From positions 62,001 to 126,000 of the forward strand of contig NZ_JAHKQH010000037.1 of NCBI RefSeq assembly GCF_018861025.1: DNA of 64,000 nucleotides, written 5' to 3'. This document shows positions 1 to 8,860 of the stretch, in pieces. Numbering within the stretch: the first letter of the stretch is position 1; each line of letters begins with the position of its first letter. The notes below the pieces were generated by a model. It was given only the letters and a program-made list of their open reading frames with translations. It was not told the DNA's origin and made no database searches. The position numbers were made by a program, and so were the translations under genes. The stretch is from Psychrosphaera sp. B3R10. GTDB lineage: Bacteria; Pseudomonadota; Gammaproteobacteria; Enterobacterales; Alteromonadaceae.

Positions 1-18
1 TTTTTGAATTAGTCATAA

Positions 19-2196
19 CTAGCCTTGTCCTGGTGCGTATGGAAATGTTAAAGATTTGAAATAGTCTAACGACTTGTCTGGTTTACTTAACCCATTAGGT
101 AGTGGGCGTTTTGAATAGGTTTGAAAATAAAGCACACAGGCGTCACGCCACCATTTTGCTTCTTCAACTTGAATTTCAAGTGCCATCTTAACCTGATTAA
201 ACTGATGAGGGGCGATATGGTTTTTTTGTGCTAGCCAGTCTTTTTCCATCTGTTCGGTAGCGACGACACCTCGATAGTAATGTTTTACGAGCTCATTCCA
301 AAGTGTATCGCCAGATGGCATGGTGTAATCCCACGGTAAATGATGGAACCAAAGTAAAAGCGGTTGCGGTGTTTTAGCTGGGTCTTCAAACCTTGTTTGC
401 CAATATGTTGCATATTGTGACACGGCGTTAGTGCCTTTACTGGTTCTATCTAATCCAATGCCGTAGTCATCCGCTCGGTGGTAATAAACCGGATTCCAAT
501 CGTCACGGCCCAAATTATCTACCCATGGGCCTGGTCCATAGTGATGGCCAGTGTCCATTAAATGATGCAGCCCTAAAGGTGTCATGTAGTTAACGATATT
601 TTCACGGGATCTCATCATCATGTTGGTGATGCTATTAACACTGCTCTGTTCTTGAGTCAGTGTCATCTTTATCCAGTCCTGCGCTATTTCGTCGGCTGTT
701 AAATCATGGTCCCAGGCCAAACGGCCATAGGCATACCAATTTGCCTGGCCAAAAATATGACCAGTCCAGTTTCTGTCGCTGCCAATGTTGGCAACACCGG
801 CGATGGCTGTAATATTTTTATTAACTAACGTGCCGTCGATGATTTTAGCTACTGTAGAGCCTATGCCTTTAACTCTTGTATCGGCGTCGAGCACTTCTTT
901 GTATAACGTTGCTAAGTACGCTAAATGGGTACTAAATCCGAGGTATTCCTGGGTAATTTGAAATTCCATTGCTAGCGGTGTTTTTGGCATGGCACCAAAC
1001 ATTGGACTAAAAGGCTCTCTAGGTTGAAAATCAATCGGGCCATTTTTGACTTGGATACTCACGTTTTTTTCAAATTGACCATCTAACGGCACAAACTCAT
1101 TGTAGGCTTGCAGAGAGCGTTCTGTTTTTTCTTCATGTGAATAAACAAAAGCACGCCAGATAACATTGCCGCCATAAGGTTGCAGTGCTTTAGCAAGCAT
1201 ATTCGCCCCTTGAGCATGTGTGCGCCCGTAATCGCCTGGCCCCGGTTGACCTTCTGAATTTGCTTTTACCAAAAAACCACCAAAGTCTGGAATTAGCTTG
1301 TATATTTCAGCTGCTTTCCCTTGCCACCATTTTTGTACGTTAGGGTCTATAGGATCCGACGTGGACAAATTACCAATCTGCTGCGGCGAGCTAAATTTAA
1401 TTGAAAGGTAGATTTTGATGCCATAAGGGCGAAATATATCAGCAAGTGAACGTACTTTTTCAAGCCAAGCTGGCGTTAGAATTAACGAGTTTGCATTAAC
1501 ATTGTTGACGACAGTGCCGTTAATACCAATAGACGCATTGGCCCTAGCATAGTCGAAATACCGTTGTTCTTTGTATTGCGGTAATTTATGCCAGTCCCAA
1601 ATCGACTCTCCTGCATATCCGCGTTCGGTATGCCTATCGAGGTCGTCCCAGTGATTAAGCATTCTTAAGGCAATTTTAGGTGACTCAACAATGTTAACAT
1701 ACGAAAGCGGTTTGCCCGTTTGCATTATCTGAATTAATCGGTAGGTGCCATATAACAGACCAATATCAGATTTAGCCGTGACTAAAACATGTTGATTTTG
1801 CTTTTGGTCTGTTACGGTTTTAATGATAAAACCTTCTTTGTTTATCACCTTTAAACTGTGATCTAATTTATAGTTATGACGCAACTTTGAGTTAGCTTTT
1901 GAAATGATTAATCCGTTACTCTGCGGAACATTCGTCGACCAGTTAATTGAATTTCCCAATAGTGTAGGTAGGGCCTTTTTTAGCTCACGGTCTATAATAC
2001 TGATGGTGTCGGATTGCCCTACAAGTTGCACATTGGCAATCTGGTCTAAATATAATAAGCGTTGTGTGTCATTTTCGATGAAAGTGTAGTTTAACCACAA
2101 GCGATAACCGTCATCGCCTTGGTCATATTCATTACACCAAGCTTTGCCACTGACGACGCAGTAAAAAAACAACAATAAAACGGTTATAACTTTCAT
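19..2196 (-). CDS. aguA: GH67 alpha-glucuronidase, exported
   Basis: It removes (4-O-methyl)glucuronic acid from the non-reducing-end xylose of aldouronic acids released from glucuronoxylan. The 725-residue length fits GH67. The N-terminus (about residues 1-21) is a signal peptide, so it is probably periplasmic. The family block GYAGESIWDWHKLP is near residue 193. E315 in KANSEGQPG fits the catalytic acid, and D389 and E417 keep the spacing of the two carboxylates that act as general base in characterised GH67 enzymes. It lies downstream of the fructuronate reductase gene on the same strand with a 109-bp gap, so co-transcription is likely. The family is certain; the periplasmic site is inferred from the signal peptide. 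Confidence 0.95.
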   Translation of the reverse strand: MKVITVLLLFFYCVVSGKAWCNEYDQGDDGYRLWLNYTFIENDTQRLLYLDQIANVQLVGQSDTISIIDRELKKALPTLLGNSINWSTNVPQSNGLIISKANSKLRHNYKLDHSLKVINKEGFIIKTVTDQKQNQHVLVTAKSDIGLLYGTYRLIQIMQTGKPLSYVNIVESPKIALRMLNHWDDLDRHTERGYAGESIWDWHKLPQYKEQRYFDYARANASIGINGTVVNNVNANSLILTPAWLEKVRSLADIFRPYGIKIYLSIKFSSPQQIGNLSTSDPIDPNVQKWWQGKAAEIYKLIPDFGGFLVKANSEGQPGPGDYGRTHAQGANMLAKALQPYGGNVIWRAFVYSHEEKTERSLQAYNEFVPLDGQFEKNVSIQVKNGPIDFQPREPFSPMFGAMPKTPLAMEFQITQEYLGFSTHLAYLATLYKEVLDADTRVKGIGSTVAKIIDGTLVNKNITAIAGVANIGSDRNWTGHIFGQANWYAYGRLAWDHDLTADEIAQDWIKMTLTQEQSSVNSITNMMMRSRENIVNYMTPLGLHHLMDTGHHYGPGPWVDNLGRDDWNPVYYHRADDYGIGLDRTSKGTNAVSQYATYWQTRFEDPAKTPQPLLLWFHHLPWDYTMPSGDTLWNELVKHYYRGVVATEQMEKDWLAQKNHIAPHQFNQVKMALEIQVEEAKWWRDACVLYFQTYSKRPLPNGLSKPDKSLDYFKSLTFPYAPGQG

Positions 2197-2305
2197 GTTT
2201 GGGCTCCAAAATTGAGGGGTATTACGTCAAGTTGTCCGTAGACTGTGTCTTGAATTCCTTTGTTGTATAGGTAACTCGCTGAAAAGTCGTAATATTGGTT
2301 AGGCA

Positions 2306-3763
2306 TTAGCTTGGACTTACTAAAGAAGACAATATCGCAGCGGGGACATGGCATAACGTCCGATAGGCTTGGGTCACTTGGGCAATAAAGTCGGGCTCGT
2401 CGGCGACACCTGAAAACAATTCGAGTGCCATAAAATGCGCAACATCTTGTTCTGCACTATCACAACAATAAGAGCTTATGGCTAATAATTGATGATTTAG
2501 TGGGTCTATCAACTCACTCTTGTTGCGAGATTTAATAATGACAAAGCGCATCCAAGCCGCGACAGCAAAACAGCAACTTTTGATCGGGAATCGATGTTTT
2601 ATGTTGTGCACAATAATTGGCAATATTCGTACCTGCAGTTTTTGTGAACCATCCCAGGCTATTTGTGACAACAGATGTTTGATTGCCGGATTACGGTAAC
2701 GTTGTAAAATTGCGCCACAATAAGACTCATAGTTCATTTCCTTAGGGATGACTAACGAAGGTTTGATCTCGGTTTTTAGCATGTTGGAGATGAATGTATG
2801 CAGCACTTCATTGTTGATCGCGTTGTATACCGTATCGATATCGAGCAAGTGGCCTAGATAAGCAAGTGTTGAATGTGTGGCATTGAGCACTCTGAGTTTG
2901 GCGTTTTCGTACCCTGCAATGTCGTGCGTAAATGTCACACCGACATCGCACCAGGCTGGAGTATCATCGGGTAATATGTCTTCGATTACCCACTGGGTAA
3001 AGGTTTCACGTTTAATTGGCCAATTGTCGCTGTAACCAAACTGTTGTTCGATTTGCACCGCCATGTCGGCGTCAGTTGCCGGGGTAATAGAGTCAACCAT
3101 AGTGCGGGGGCAAATGACACCGGTCTGAATTATGTCGGCCAATGTTGTATCGACAAGTTGTGCATAGTTAACCAAGGCGGCTTTTAGTTTGACGCCGTTA
3201 TCATTTAAATTGTCACAACTAATGATGGTTAAGGGGGAGGTGTTTTGCTGGTGGCGTATTTTACAGGCAAGGAATAACAAGCCAATTGCCGACTCAGGAC
3301 GTTCAGCGTTTAACAAATCTCGTTTAATTATGGGATGATTACAGTCCAAACGACCTTTGGCGTCAAGGCAATAGCCCTTTTCTGTAATTGTTAACGTCAC
3401 TATCTTTGTGGTTGCGGCCGTGAGACGAGAGACAACCTGACTGAAATCTTCCTGTAACGCGAGAACCTCTTTGACCGAGCCAATAATTGAATATTGTGTA
3501 GTGTTATCCTGCTCAACTAAGGTGTATAAACCCTGCTGTGGTTCTAACTGTTGTTTAACGCGATTACTATTTAAAGCAATAGCACAAATACCCCAGTTTC
3601 CAGCTTTTACATTAAGTGCTTGTTGAGTATACCAAGCCTGATGTGCTCTGAAAAAAGCGCCAGGACCTAAATGTACAATACCAATTTGGGTTTGTTGTCG
3701 GTCGAATTTCGGTTTTAGGATGTCTTTGCTAAGACGATCCAAATTGTTTTGGGTTAACTGCAT
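2306..3763 (-). CDS. uxuB: D-mannonate oxidoreductase / fructuronate reductase
   Basis: This is a mannitol-dehydrogenase-family NAD-dependent enzyme that interconverts D-fructuronate and D-mannonate in hexuronate catabolism. The 485 residues match the family length. The Rossmann-type N-terminus holds IVHLGPGAFFRAHQAWY near residue 28, and the middle has the family's NATHSTLAYLGHLLD segment. Its product is the substrate of the ManD dehydratase encoded in the opposite arm, so the two enzymes are consecutive pathway steps. It is the first gene of the minus-strand arm. A LacI-type operator candidate sits about 30 bp upstream of its start. Mannitol 2-dehydrogenase is the alternative reading, but the xylan and uronate context favours UxuB. 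Confidence 0.88.
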   Translation of the reverse strand: MQLTQNNLDRLSKDILKPKFDRQQTQIGIVHLGPGAFFRAHQAWYTQQALNVKAGNWGICAIALNSNRVKQQLEPQQGLYTLVEQDNTTQYSIIGSVKEVLALQEDFSQVVSRLTAATTKIVTLTITEKGYCLDAKGRLDCNHPIIKRDLLNAERPESAIGLLFLACKIRHQQNTSPLTIISCDNLNDNGVKLKAALVNYAQLVDTTLADIIQTGVICPRTMVDSITPATDADMAVQIEQQFGYSDNWPIKRETFTQWVIEDILPDDTPAWCDVGVTFTHDIAGYENAKLRVLNATHSTLAYLGHLLDIDTVYNAINNEVLHTFISNMLKTEIKPSLVIPKEMNYESYCGAILQRYRNPAIKHLLSQIAWDGSQKLQVRILPIIVHNIKHRFPIKSCCFAVAAWMRFVIIKSRNKSELIDPLNHQLLAISSYCCDSAEQDVAHFMALELFSGVADEPDFIAQVTQAYRTLCHVPAAILSSLVSPS

Positions 3764-3791
3764 TACATTTAAATTCTTATTATTATGTTGA

Positions 3792-3805
3792 TATAAGCGG
3801 TTTCA
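3792..3805. promoter_or_regulatory. LacI-family-like operator in the uxuB/acetylesterase divergent promoter region
   Basis: The minus-strand reading TGAAACCGCTTATA matches the LacI-family pattern TGNAANCGNTTNCA at all but one fixed position. It lies 29 bp upstream of the uxuB start within the 195-bp divergent spacer. A similar sequence occurs upstream of the GH10-GH43 operon. No LacI-family gene is in the window, so the regulator is unknown. Confidence 0.42.
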
Positions 3806-3958
3806 GCATTTTTGTTTGCCTATAAACAATATCAAATAAAAAACCGTAAAGCTCAACACTAAATAAAATCATAACTTTGTTGTGGTTTTAGATAATAATC
3901 TTATGGCTAAAAGTGATTACAATCGTGGCTTGTTTGTCGATTCCTAGAGGTTGTCTTT

Positions 3959-5923
3959 ATGTTTAATTTAATCAGCAGAGCATTAGGCTGTTGCGCTTTT
4001 TTGCTATTTTTTAGTGCGTCTGCAATCGCAAATATAAGTCTACCTCGGTTGATTGGTGATGGGGTTGTTCTGCAAAGAGACAGTAACAATCTACTATGGG
4101 GATGGGCGGATAATCACGAACAAGTTTCAGTAAGTTTAGACGGCAAATTGATAGGCACAGTCACCGCCTTAAACCAAAAGTGGTCGATAAATTTACCACC
4201 TCAAATCGCTGGTAGTGACCACAAAATCGTTATTAGTGGGCATAATACATTAACAATAAGGGATGTTTCGTTTGGTGATGTGTGGCTAGCCTCTGGGCAG
4301 TCAAACATGGAATTGACCATGGCGCGAGTTAAAGTCAAATACCCCGAAGAGTTTACTTTAAGCCAATACCCAAATATCCGCTTATTTAAAGTCCCACGAA
4401 AATATGATTTTGAGCAGGCTCAAGATGACGTAACATCGGGGTCGTGGCAGCGTGTAGATAGCTCAAACTTAGGGCAGTTTCCTGCGGTCAGCTATTTTTT
4501 TGGAACCCGTCTCGCAGAAAATCACCAGATCCCGATTGGCATTATAAATAGTAGTTATGGTGGCTCGCCAGCGGAAGCTTGGCTTAGTGAATCGGCCCTA
4601 GAGCAGTTTCCACATTACCTCGATATCATTAATAAATACCGTCAAGAAAATTATCTCGCTAATTTGATAGCCAGCGATCATAAACGGAATGACGATTGGT
4701 ACAACCAACTAAACGCTCAAGATTTAGGGCTGAAACCCAATGACAAAAACCTGACTTGGTCTGACCGCGACTATGACGCTTCGATGTGGCAAACCACGGT
4801 TTTACCGTCATTTTGGCAAGACAAAGGCATTGACACAAAAAATGGTGTGGTGTGGTTTCGAAAGGAATTTGAATTATCCAAAGCTGAAACCAACCTACCT
4901 GCGAAACTGATTTTGGGTCGTATTGTTGACGCTGACACTGCATTTATCAACGGTCGGAAAGTAGGTAATACCACTTACCAGTATCCACCGCGTCGATATA
5001 GCGTTGATAAAAACATTTTGAAGGCGGGTAAAAATGTGGTGGTGGTTCGAGTGATTAGCAGTGCCGGAAAGGGTGGGTTTGTTAGTGATAAACCTTATCA
5101 GCTCAATGTTGGAAGTCGGACAATTGATCTAAATGGTCCATGGCGCTATCGAGTTGGAGCAGAGTCGTTACCACTTGCGGGTCCTAGTTTTCAGGAATAT
5201 AAACAGCCACTTGGTTTTTTCAATGCGATGTTATCGCCTATTTTGAAGACCAAGATCAAAGGAGCAATTTGGTATCAAGGTGAATCAAATACTGACCGAC
5301 CAACTGAATACACAACTTTATTTCCTGCCATGATCCGAGATTGGCGCAAACAGTTTCAACAGGGTAATTTCCCCTTTATTTTTGTTCAGTTAGCTAACTT
5401 TATGGCAGAAAACAATAAACCTGTAGAAAGCCAATGGGCAGAAACTCGAGAAGCGCAACGATTGGCATTGGCCGAGCCGAACACGGCAATGGCAGTGACG
5501 ATTGATATCGGTGAATGGAATGACATTCACCCGTTGAATAAAAAAGACGTTGGTGAACGATTGTTCCTTGCGGCTCAAAAGCTGGCTTATGGCAACAATG
5601 AAGTAGTGTACTCAGGTCCAGAAATAAGCAAGGGTAAAGTGGTCGACAATCACGTTTGGCTGAGTTTTAAGTTGTTTGGTAGCAAACTAGCGATTCGAAA
5701 TAAAGCCAACGAGAACGCCCCTTTATTGGGATTCAGTCTCGCAGGAAACGACGGTAAGTTTGTGTGGGCCAATGCCACTATTGTCGGAGACAAAATAAAA
5801 GTGTGGAGCAACCAAATCAGCAACCCAGTAACGGTCCGCTATGGGTGGGCAGATAATCCAGTCAAGGCGAATTTAATTAATGTTCATGGGCTGCCTGCGT
5901 CGCCATTTCAGCTTTCCATTTGA
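3959..5923 (+). CDS. SASA-family carbohydrate O-acetylesterase, exported
   Basis: The protein belongs to the sialate O-acetylesterase-like SGNH hydrolases. In a xylan locus its likely substrate is acetylated xylan or xylo-oligosaccharides. The 654 residues start with a signal peptide (about 1-24). S115 in the block LASGQSNMEL is the nucleophile, AIWYQGESNTDRP carries block III, and H524 in the DIHP motif is the catalytic histidine. Between the two halves of the hydrolase (about residues 245-390) sits a galactose-binding-like jelly-roll insert, as is usual for the longer members. The ATG at 3959 has AGAGG upstream. It is read divergently from uxuB and is followed by a weak terminator-like hairpin. 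The substrate is inferred from context. Confidence 0.88.
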   Translation: MFNLISRALGCCAFLLFFSASAIANISLPRLIGDGVVLQRDSNNLLWGWADNHEQVSVSLDGKLIGTVTALNQKWSINLPPQIAGSDHKIVISGHNTLTIRDVSFGDVWLASGQSNMELTMARVKVKYPEEFTLSQYPNIRLFKVPRKYDFEQAQDDVTSGSWQRVDSSNLGQFPAVSYFFGTRLAENHQIPIGIINSSYGGSPAEAWLSESALEQFPHYLDIINKYRQENYLANLIASDHKRNDDWYNQLNAQDLGLKPNDKNLTWSDRDYDASMWQTTVLPSFWQDKGIDTKNGVVWFRKEFELSKAETNLPAKLILGRIVDADTAFINGRKVGNTTYQYPPRRYSVDKNILKAGKNVVVVRVISSAGKGGFVSDKPYQLNVGSRTIDLNGPWRYRVGAESLPLAGPSFQEYKQPLGFFNAMLSPILKTKIKGAIWYQGESNTDRPTEYTTLFPAMIRDWRKQFQQGNFPFIFVQLANFMAENNKPVESQWAETREAQRLALAEPNTAMAVTIDIGEWNDIHPLNKKDVGERLFLAAQKLAYGNNEVVYSGPEISKGKVVDNHVWLSFKLFGSKLAIRNKANENAPLLGFSLAGNDGKFVWANATIVGDKIKVWSNQISNPVTVRYGWADNPVKANLINVHGLPASPFQLSI

Positions 5924-5935
5924 AGAAGAACTTTG

Positions 5936-5956
5936 AAATAACCGACTGAGTTATTT
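5936..5956 (+). terminator. Weak AT-rich hairpin after the acetylesterase gene
   Basis: AAATAAC pairs with GTTATTT across a 7-base loop and is followed by TTG. The stem is short and AT-rich, so termination is likely to be partial. Confidence 0.35.
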
Positions 5957-5960
5957 TTGT

Positions 5961-5974
5961 TCTAAGCGTTTACA
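5961..5974. promoter_or_regulatory. LacI-family-like operator upstream of the xylanase operon
   Basis: The minus-strand reading TGTAAACGCTTAGA fits TGNAANCGNTTNCA except at the penultimate base. It sits 105 bp upstream of the GH10-GH43 start codon. It resembles the site ahead of uxuB, which suggests one LacI-family regulator for both arms of the locus. Confidence 0.42.
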
Positions 5975-6078
5975 AATAGGTAAATTTCATAACTTAAATA
6001 TGACAAGCAATAAAAGCACGGAATTTGGATAGGTAGTAGTCTCAAGAAATACTAGCCTAAATAATAATAAAAATAATT

Positions 6079-8859
6079 ATGCTCAAATTAGCCCAAATAC
6101 CGTCAAATCGCTTTATTATATCAACATTAGCAAGTGTGCTACTTATGGGGTGTAGCCCCACAATCACAAACGTCCCAAACGAATCCCAGGTTCTAAAATC
6201 GAATGTTTTTTCCATCGATTCAGTCCCTCCGCTTAAATCGTTAGTCGACTTCCCTGTTGGGGTTGCCGTCCCTGCAGATCCATATGCGCATAGTTTATTA
6301 ATCAGTTCTGAACGCCAAGAAGTCGTTGAAACTCACTTTAATAGCCTGACCGCTGAAAATATTATGAAAATGATGTTTTTGCAGCCCGAGCCAAACAAGT
6401 TTGCTTTCACCCATGCCGATGCTTTGGTTGAATATGCACACCAAAAAAATATGATAATGCATGGCCATGCGCTGGTTTGGCACACGCAATCTCCGAAATG
6501 GATGAATGATTATCAAGGTTCAAAAGACGACTTCAAAGCACTGTTAAAAAATCATATATCGACTGTCGCCGGCCATTTCTCTGGAAAGTTAAAAAGTTGG
6601 GATGTAGTAAATGAAGCATTTTTAGATGATGGCACTCCGAGTAACCCAACAAAATACCGAGAAACCATTTGGTATAACAACATTGGTCCTGAATATTTGG
6701 AAATGGCCTTTAGGTTAGCAAGAGAAGCTGACTCTGAAGTCGATTTATATTACAACGATTACAATTTAGTAAATAATGACAGCAAAATAGACCGTGTGGT
6801 CAAAATGCTAGAAGACTTTCAGCAACGCAATGTGCCAATTGATGGCATTGGCTTTCAAGTCCATATCGATACTGACACACCAAGCATAAAAAATATCAAA
6901 GAGGCTTTTACAAAAGTTGTTAAAAGAGGGGTTAAGGTTAGAATTTCGGAGCTAGATATTGCCGTAAACCAATCGGAGCAATATTCGGAGTTAACCGAAG
7001 AAGTCTCGACGTTACAACGCCAACGGTACGCTGAAGTGGTTGATGCCTATATGGATGTGGTTCCTGAACATTTACGAGGAGGCATAACGCTTTGGGGGAT
7101 CACCGATAGCGATAGTTGGATCCCAGGATTTAAAAAACGTGCAGATTGGCCTTTATTATTTAATGAGAAGTTTCAAAATAAACCTGCACTAGTTGGCATG
7201 GCTGAAGGGTTAACCGGCCAAACGCCAAACCCCAAAACCGTCGAATTTGATTGGTTTGAATACCAAGGTATGGATGAAATATTTTCTGGACCTATGCCGG
7301 AAGGGCAATATCAAAACCCTGTTATTTCTGGATTTTTCCCGGACCCGAGCATCACACGTAAAGGAGACGACTATTACATTGCTGTATCTTCTTTTGCCTA
7401 CAACCCTGGTGTACCAATTCTGCATAGTCGCGATCTAGTGAATTGGAAGCTTGTGGGTCATGCGTTAACTAATCAAAAGCAACTCGACTTAAGAGGTAAT
7501 CAAGTATCGCAGGGGGTTTACGCACCGACAATCCGTTATCATGACGGATTATTTTATATGATCACAACTGCGGTATATGGTGGCGGCAACTTTTTTGTCA
7601 CAGCCGAAGATCCTGCGGGTGAGTGGTCAGAACCTTATTGGTTACCGGAAATTGGTGGGATTGACCCAGACATATTTTTTGACGACGACGGGAAAGTTTA
7701 CATCGCGCACAATGATGCACCTGTTGGTGAACCTTTATATGAAGGTCACCGGGCAATTTGGATGTGGGAATATGACCTAGCTGCTAAAAAAGTCATCAAA
7801 GACTCAGGCCGAGTTATTGTAAATGGCGGCGTCGACTTAGCAAAACAACCGATTTGGATTGAAGCACCACACATATACAAAATAGATGGTTGGTATTATT
7901 TGATGTGTGCTGAAGGTGGTACTGCGGATCAGCATTCAGAAGTTGTGTTTCGAGCGAAAAACATAAACGACCCATTTATTCCATATTCTGGTAATCCGAT
8001 TTTAACTCAGCGTGACTTAGCTGATGATCGAATAAACCCAATTACAACGGCAGGCCACGCCGACTTAGTGCAAACGCCACAAGGCGACTGGTGGGCGATA
8101 TTTTTGGCAACTCGTGCTTATGATCAACGGTTTTATAACACGGGGCGCGAGTCATTTTTATTACCCGTAACCTGGAATAATGGCTGGCCACATATTCTTG
8201 AACAAGGCAAAGCAATTCCGCACCGTTTACCTAAACCCGCCATTAACAATTCCCTTGATATTGATGAAAAACAAACGGGCAATTTTATCTGGCGTGATGA
8301 ATTTGACGGTCAAAAACTGAATGTAAATTGGAATACATTACGCAGTTTTTATAGTGGATGGTATGAGTTAGCCGATGGCAAAATGAACATCACACCTGCG
8401 CCAATTGATTTAACGTCATTAAAGCAGCCGGTTTTTTTGAGTCGTCGCCAGCAGCATATGACTTATCAAGTCACAACAGGCTTAGCGCTCCCTCAATCTA
8501 CAGATATTTCAGCTGGGTTAGTGGCATTTCAAAACGAGTTTTACCATTATTATTTGGGAGTTAAAAAGATCGGCGATGGCAAATTTCAACTATTTTTGGA
8601 AAGAACAAAGGATAAAAACGCTTCTGAACCAAGAAAGATAATCAAGCAAGTTGAAATCAGCGCTAAAAACGACCAGCAACTCGTTTTAGAAATAAGTGGT
8701 GACAAGGCTGATATCAGCTTTGCATACCAAATTGCGGATGGTGAAAAAATAACGTTAGCGGCGAACTTGGATGGCAAAATACTCAGTACTGCGATTGCTC
8801 AGGGGTTTGTCGGCACTATGTTAGGCATCCATAGTCGAATTGAAAGTACGGATAAGTAG
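6079..8859 (+). CDS. Bifunctional GH10 endo-xylanase / GH43 beta-xylosidase lipoprotein
   Basis: Two glycosidase modules are fused. Residues about 45-375 form a GH10 endo-beta-1,4-xylanase with acid/base E179 in WDVVNEAF and nucleophile E291 in RISELD. Residues about 412-700 form a five-bladed GH43 module of the beta-xylosidase type with D422 (FPDPS), D529 (GGIDPDIFF) and E595 (WIEAPHIY). A C-terminal beta-sandwich of the GH43_C2 type (about 730-925) follows, starting at WRDEFDG. The N-terminus has a lipobox LLMGC, so it is predicted to be a lipoprotein; the +2 serine suggests the outer membrane. It is the first gene of the operon and ends one base before the GH115 start. The fusion would cut xylan and trim the products in one polypeptide. 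Confidence 0.94.
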   Translation: MLKLAQIPSNRFIISTLASVLLMGCSPTITNVPNESQVLKSNVFSIDSVPPLKSLVDFPVGVAVPADPYAHSLLISSERQEVVETHFNSLTAENIMKMMFLQPEPNKFAFTHADALVEYAHQKNMIMHGHALVWHTQSPKWMNDYQGSKDDFKALLKNHISTVAGHFSGKLKSWDVVNEAFLDDGTPSNPTKYRETIWYNNIGPEYLEMAFRLAREADSEVDLYYNDYNLVNNDSKIDRVVKMLEDFQQRNVPIDGIGFQVHIDTDTPSIKNIKEAFTKVVKRGVKVRISELDIAVNQSEQYSELTEEVSTLQRQRYAEVVDAYMDVVPEHLRGGITLWGITDSDSWIPGFKKRADWPLLFNEKFQNKPALVGMAEGLTGQTPNPKTVEFDWFEYQGMDEIFSGPMPEGQYQNPVISGFFPDPSITRKGDDYYIAVSSFAYNPGVPILHSRDLVNWKLVGHALTNQKQLDLRGNQVSQGVYAPTIRYHDGLFYMITTAVYGGGNFFVTAEDPAGEWSEPYWLPEIGGIDPDIFFDDDGKVYIAHNDAPVGEPLYEGHRAIWMWEYDLAAKKVIKDSGRVIVNGGVDLAKQPIWIEAPHIYKIDGWYYLMCAEGGTADQHSEVVFRAKNINDPFIPYSGNPILTQRDLADDRINPITTAGHADLVQTPQGDWWAIFLATRAYDQRFYNTGRESFLLPVTWNNGWPHILEQGKAIPHRLPKPAINNSLDIDEKQTGNFIWRDEFDGQKLNVNWNTLRSFYSGWYELADGKMNITPAPIDLTSLKQPVFLSRRQQHMTYQVTTGLALPQSTDISAGLVAFQNEFYHYYLGVKKIGDGKFQLFLERTKDKNASEPRKIIKQVEISAKNDQQLVLEISGDKADISFAYQIADGEKITLAANLDGKILSTAIAQGFVGTMLGIHSRIESTDK

Positions 8860-8860
8860 G

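Noticed and set aside
8840-8860. TTG start for the GH115 gene inside the GH10-GH43 gene
   Set aside because: The ATG at 8861 gives a better signal peptide, and the upstream stretch has no hydrophobic or family content.
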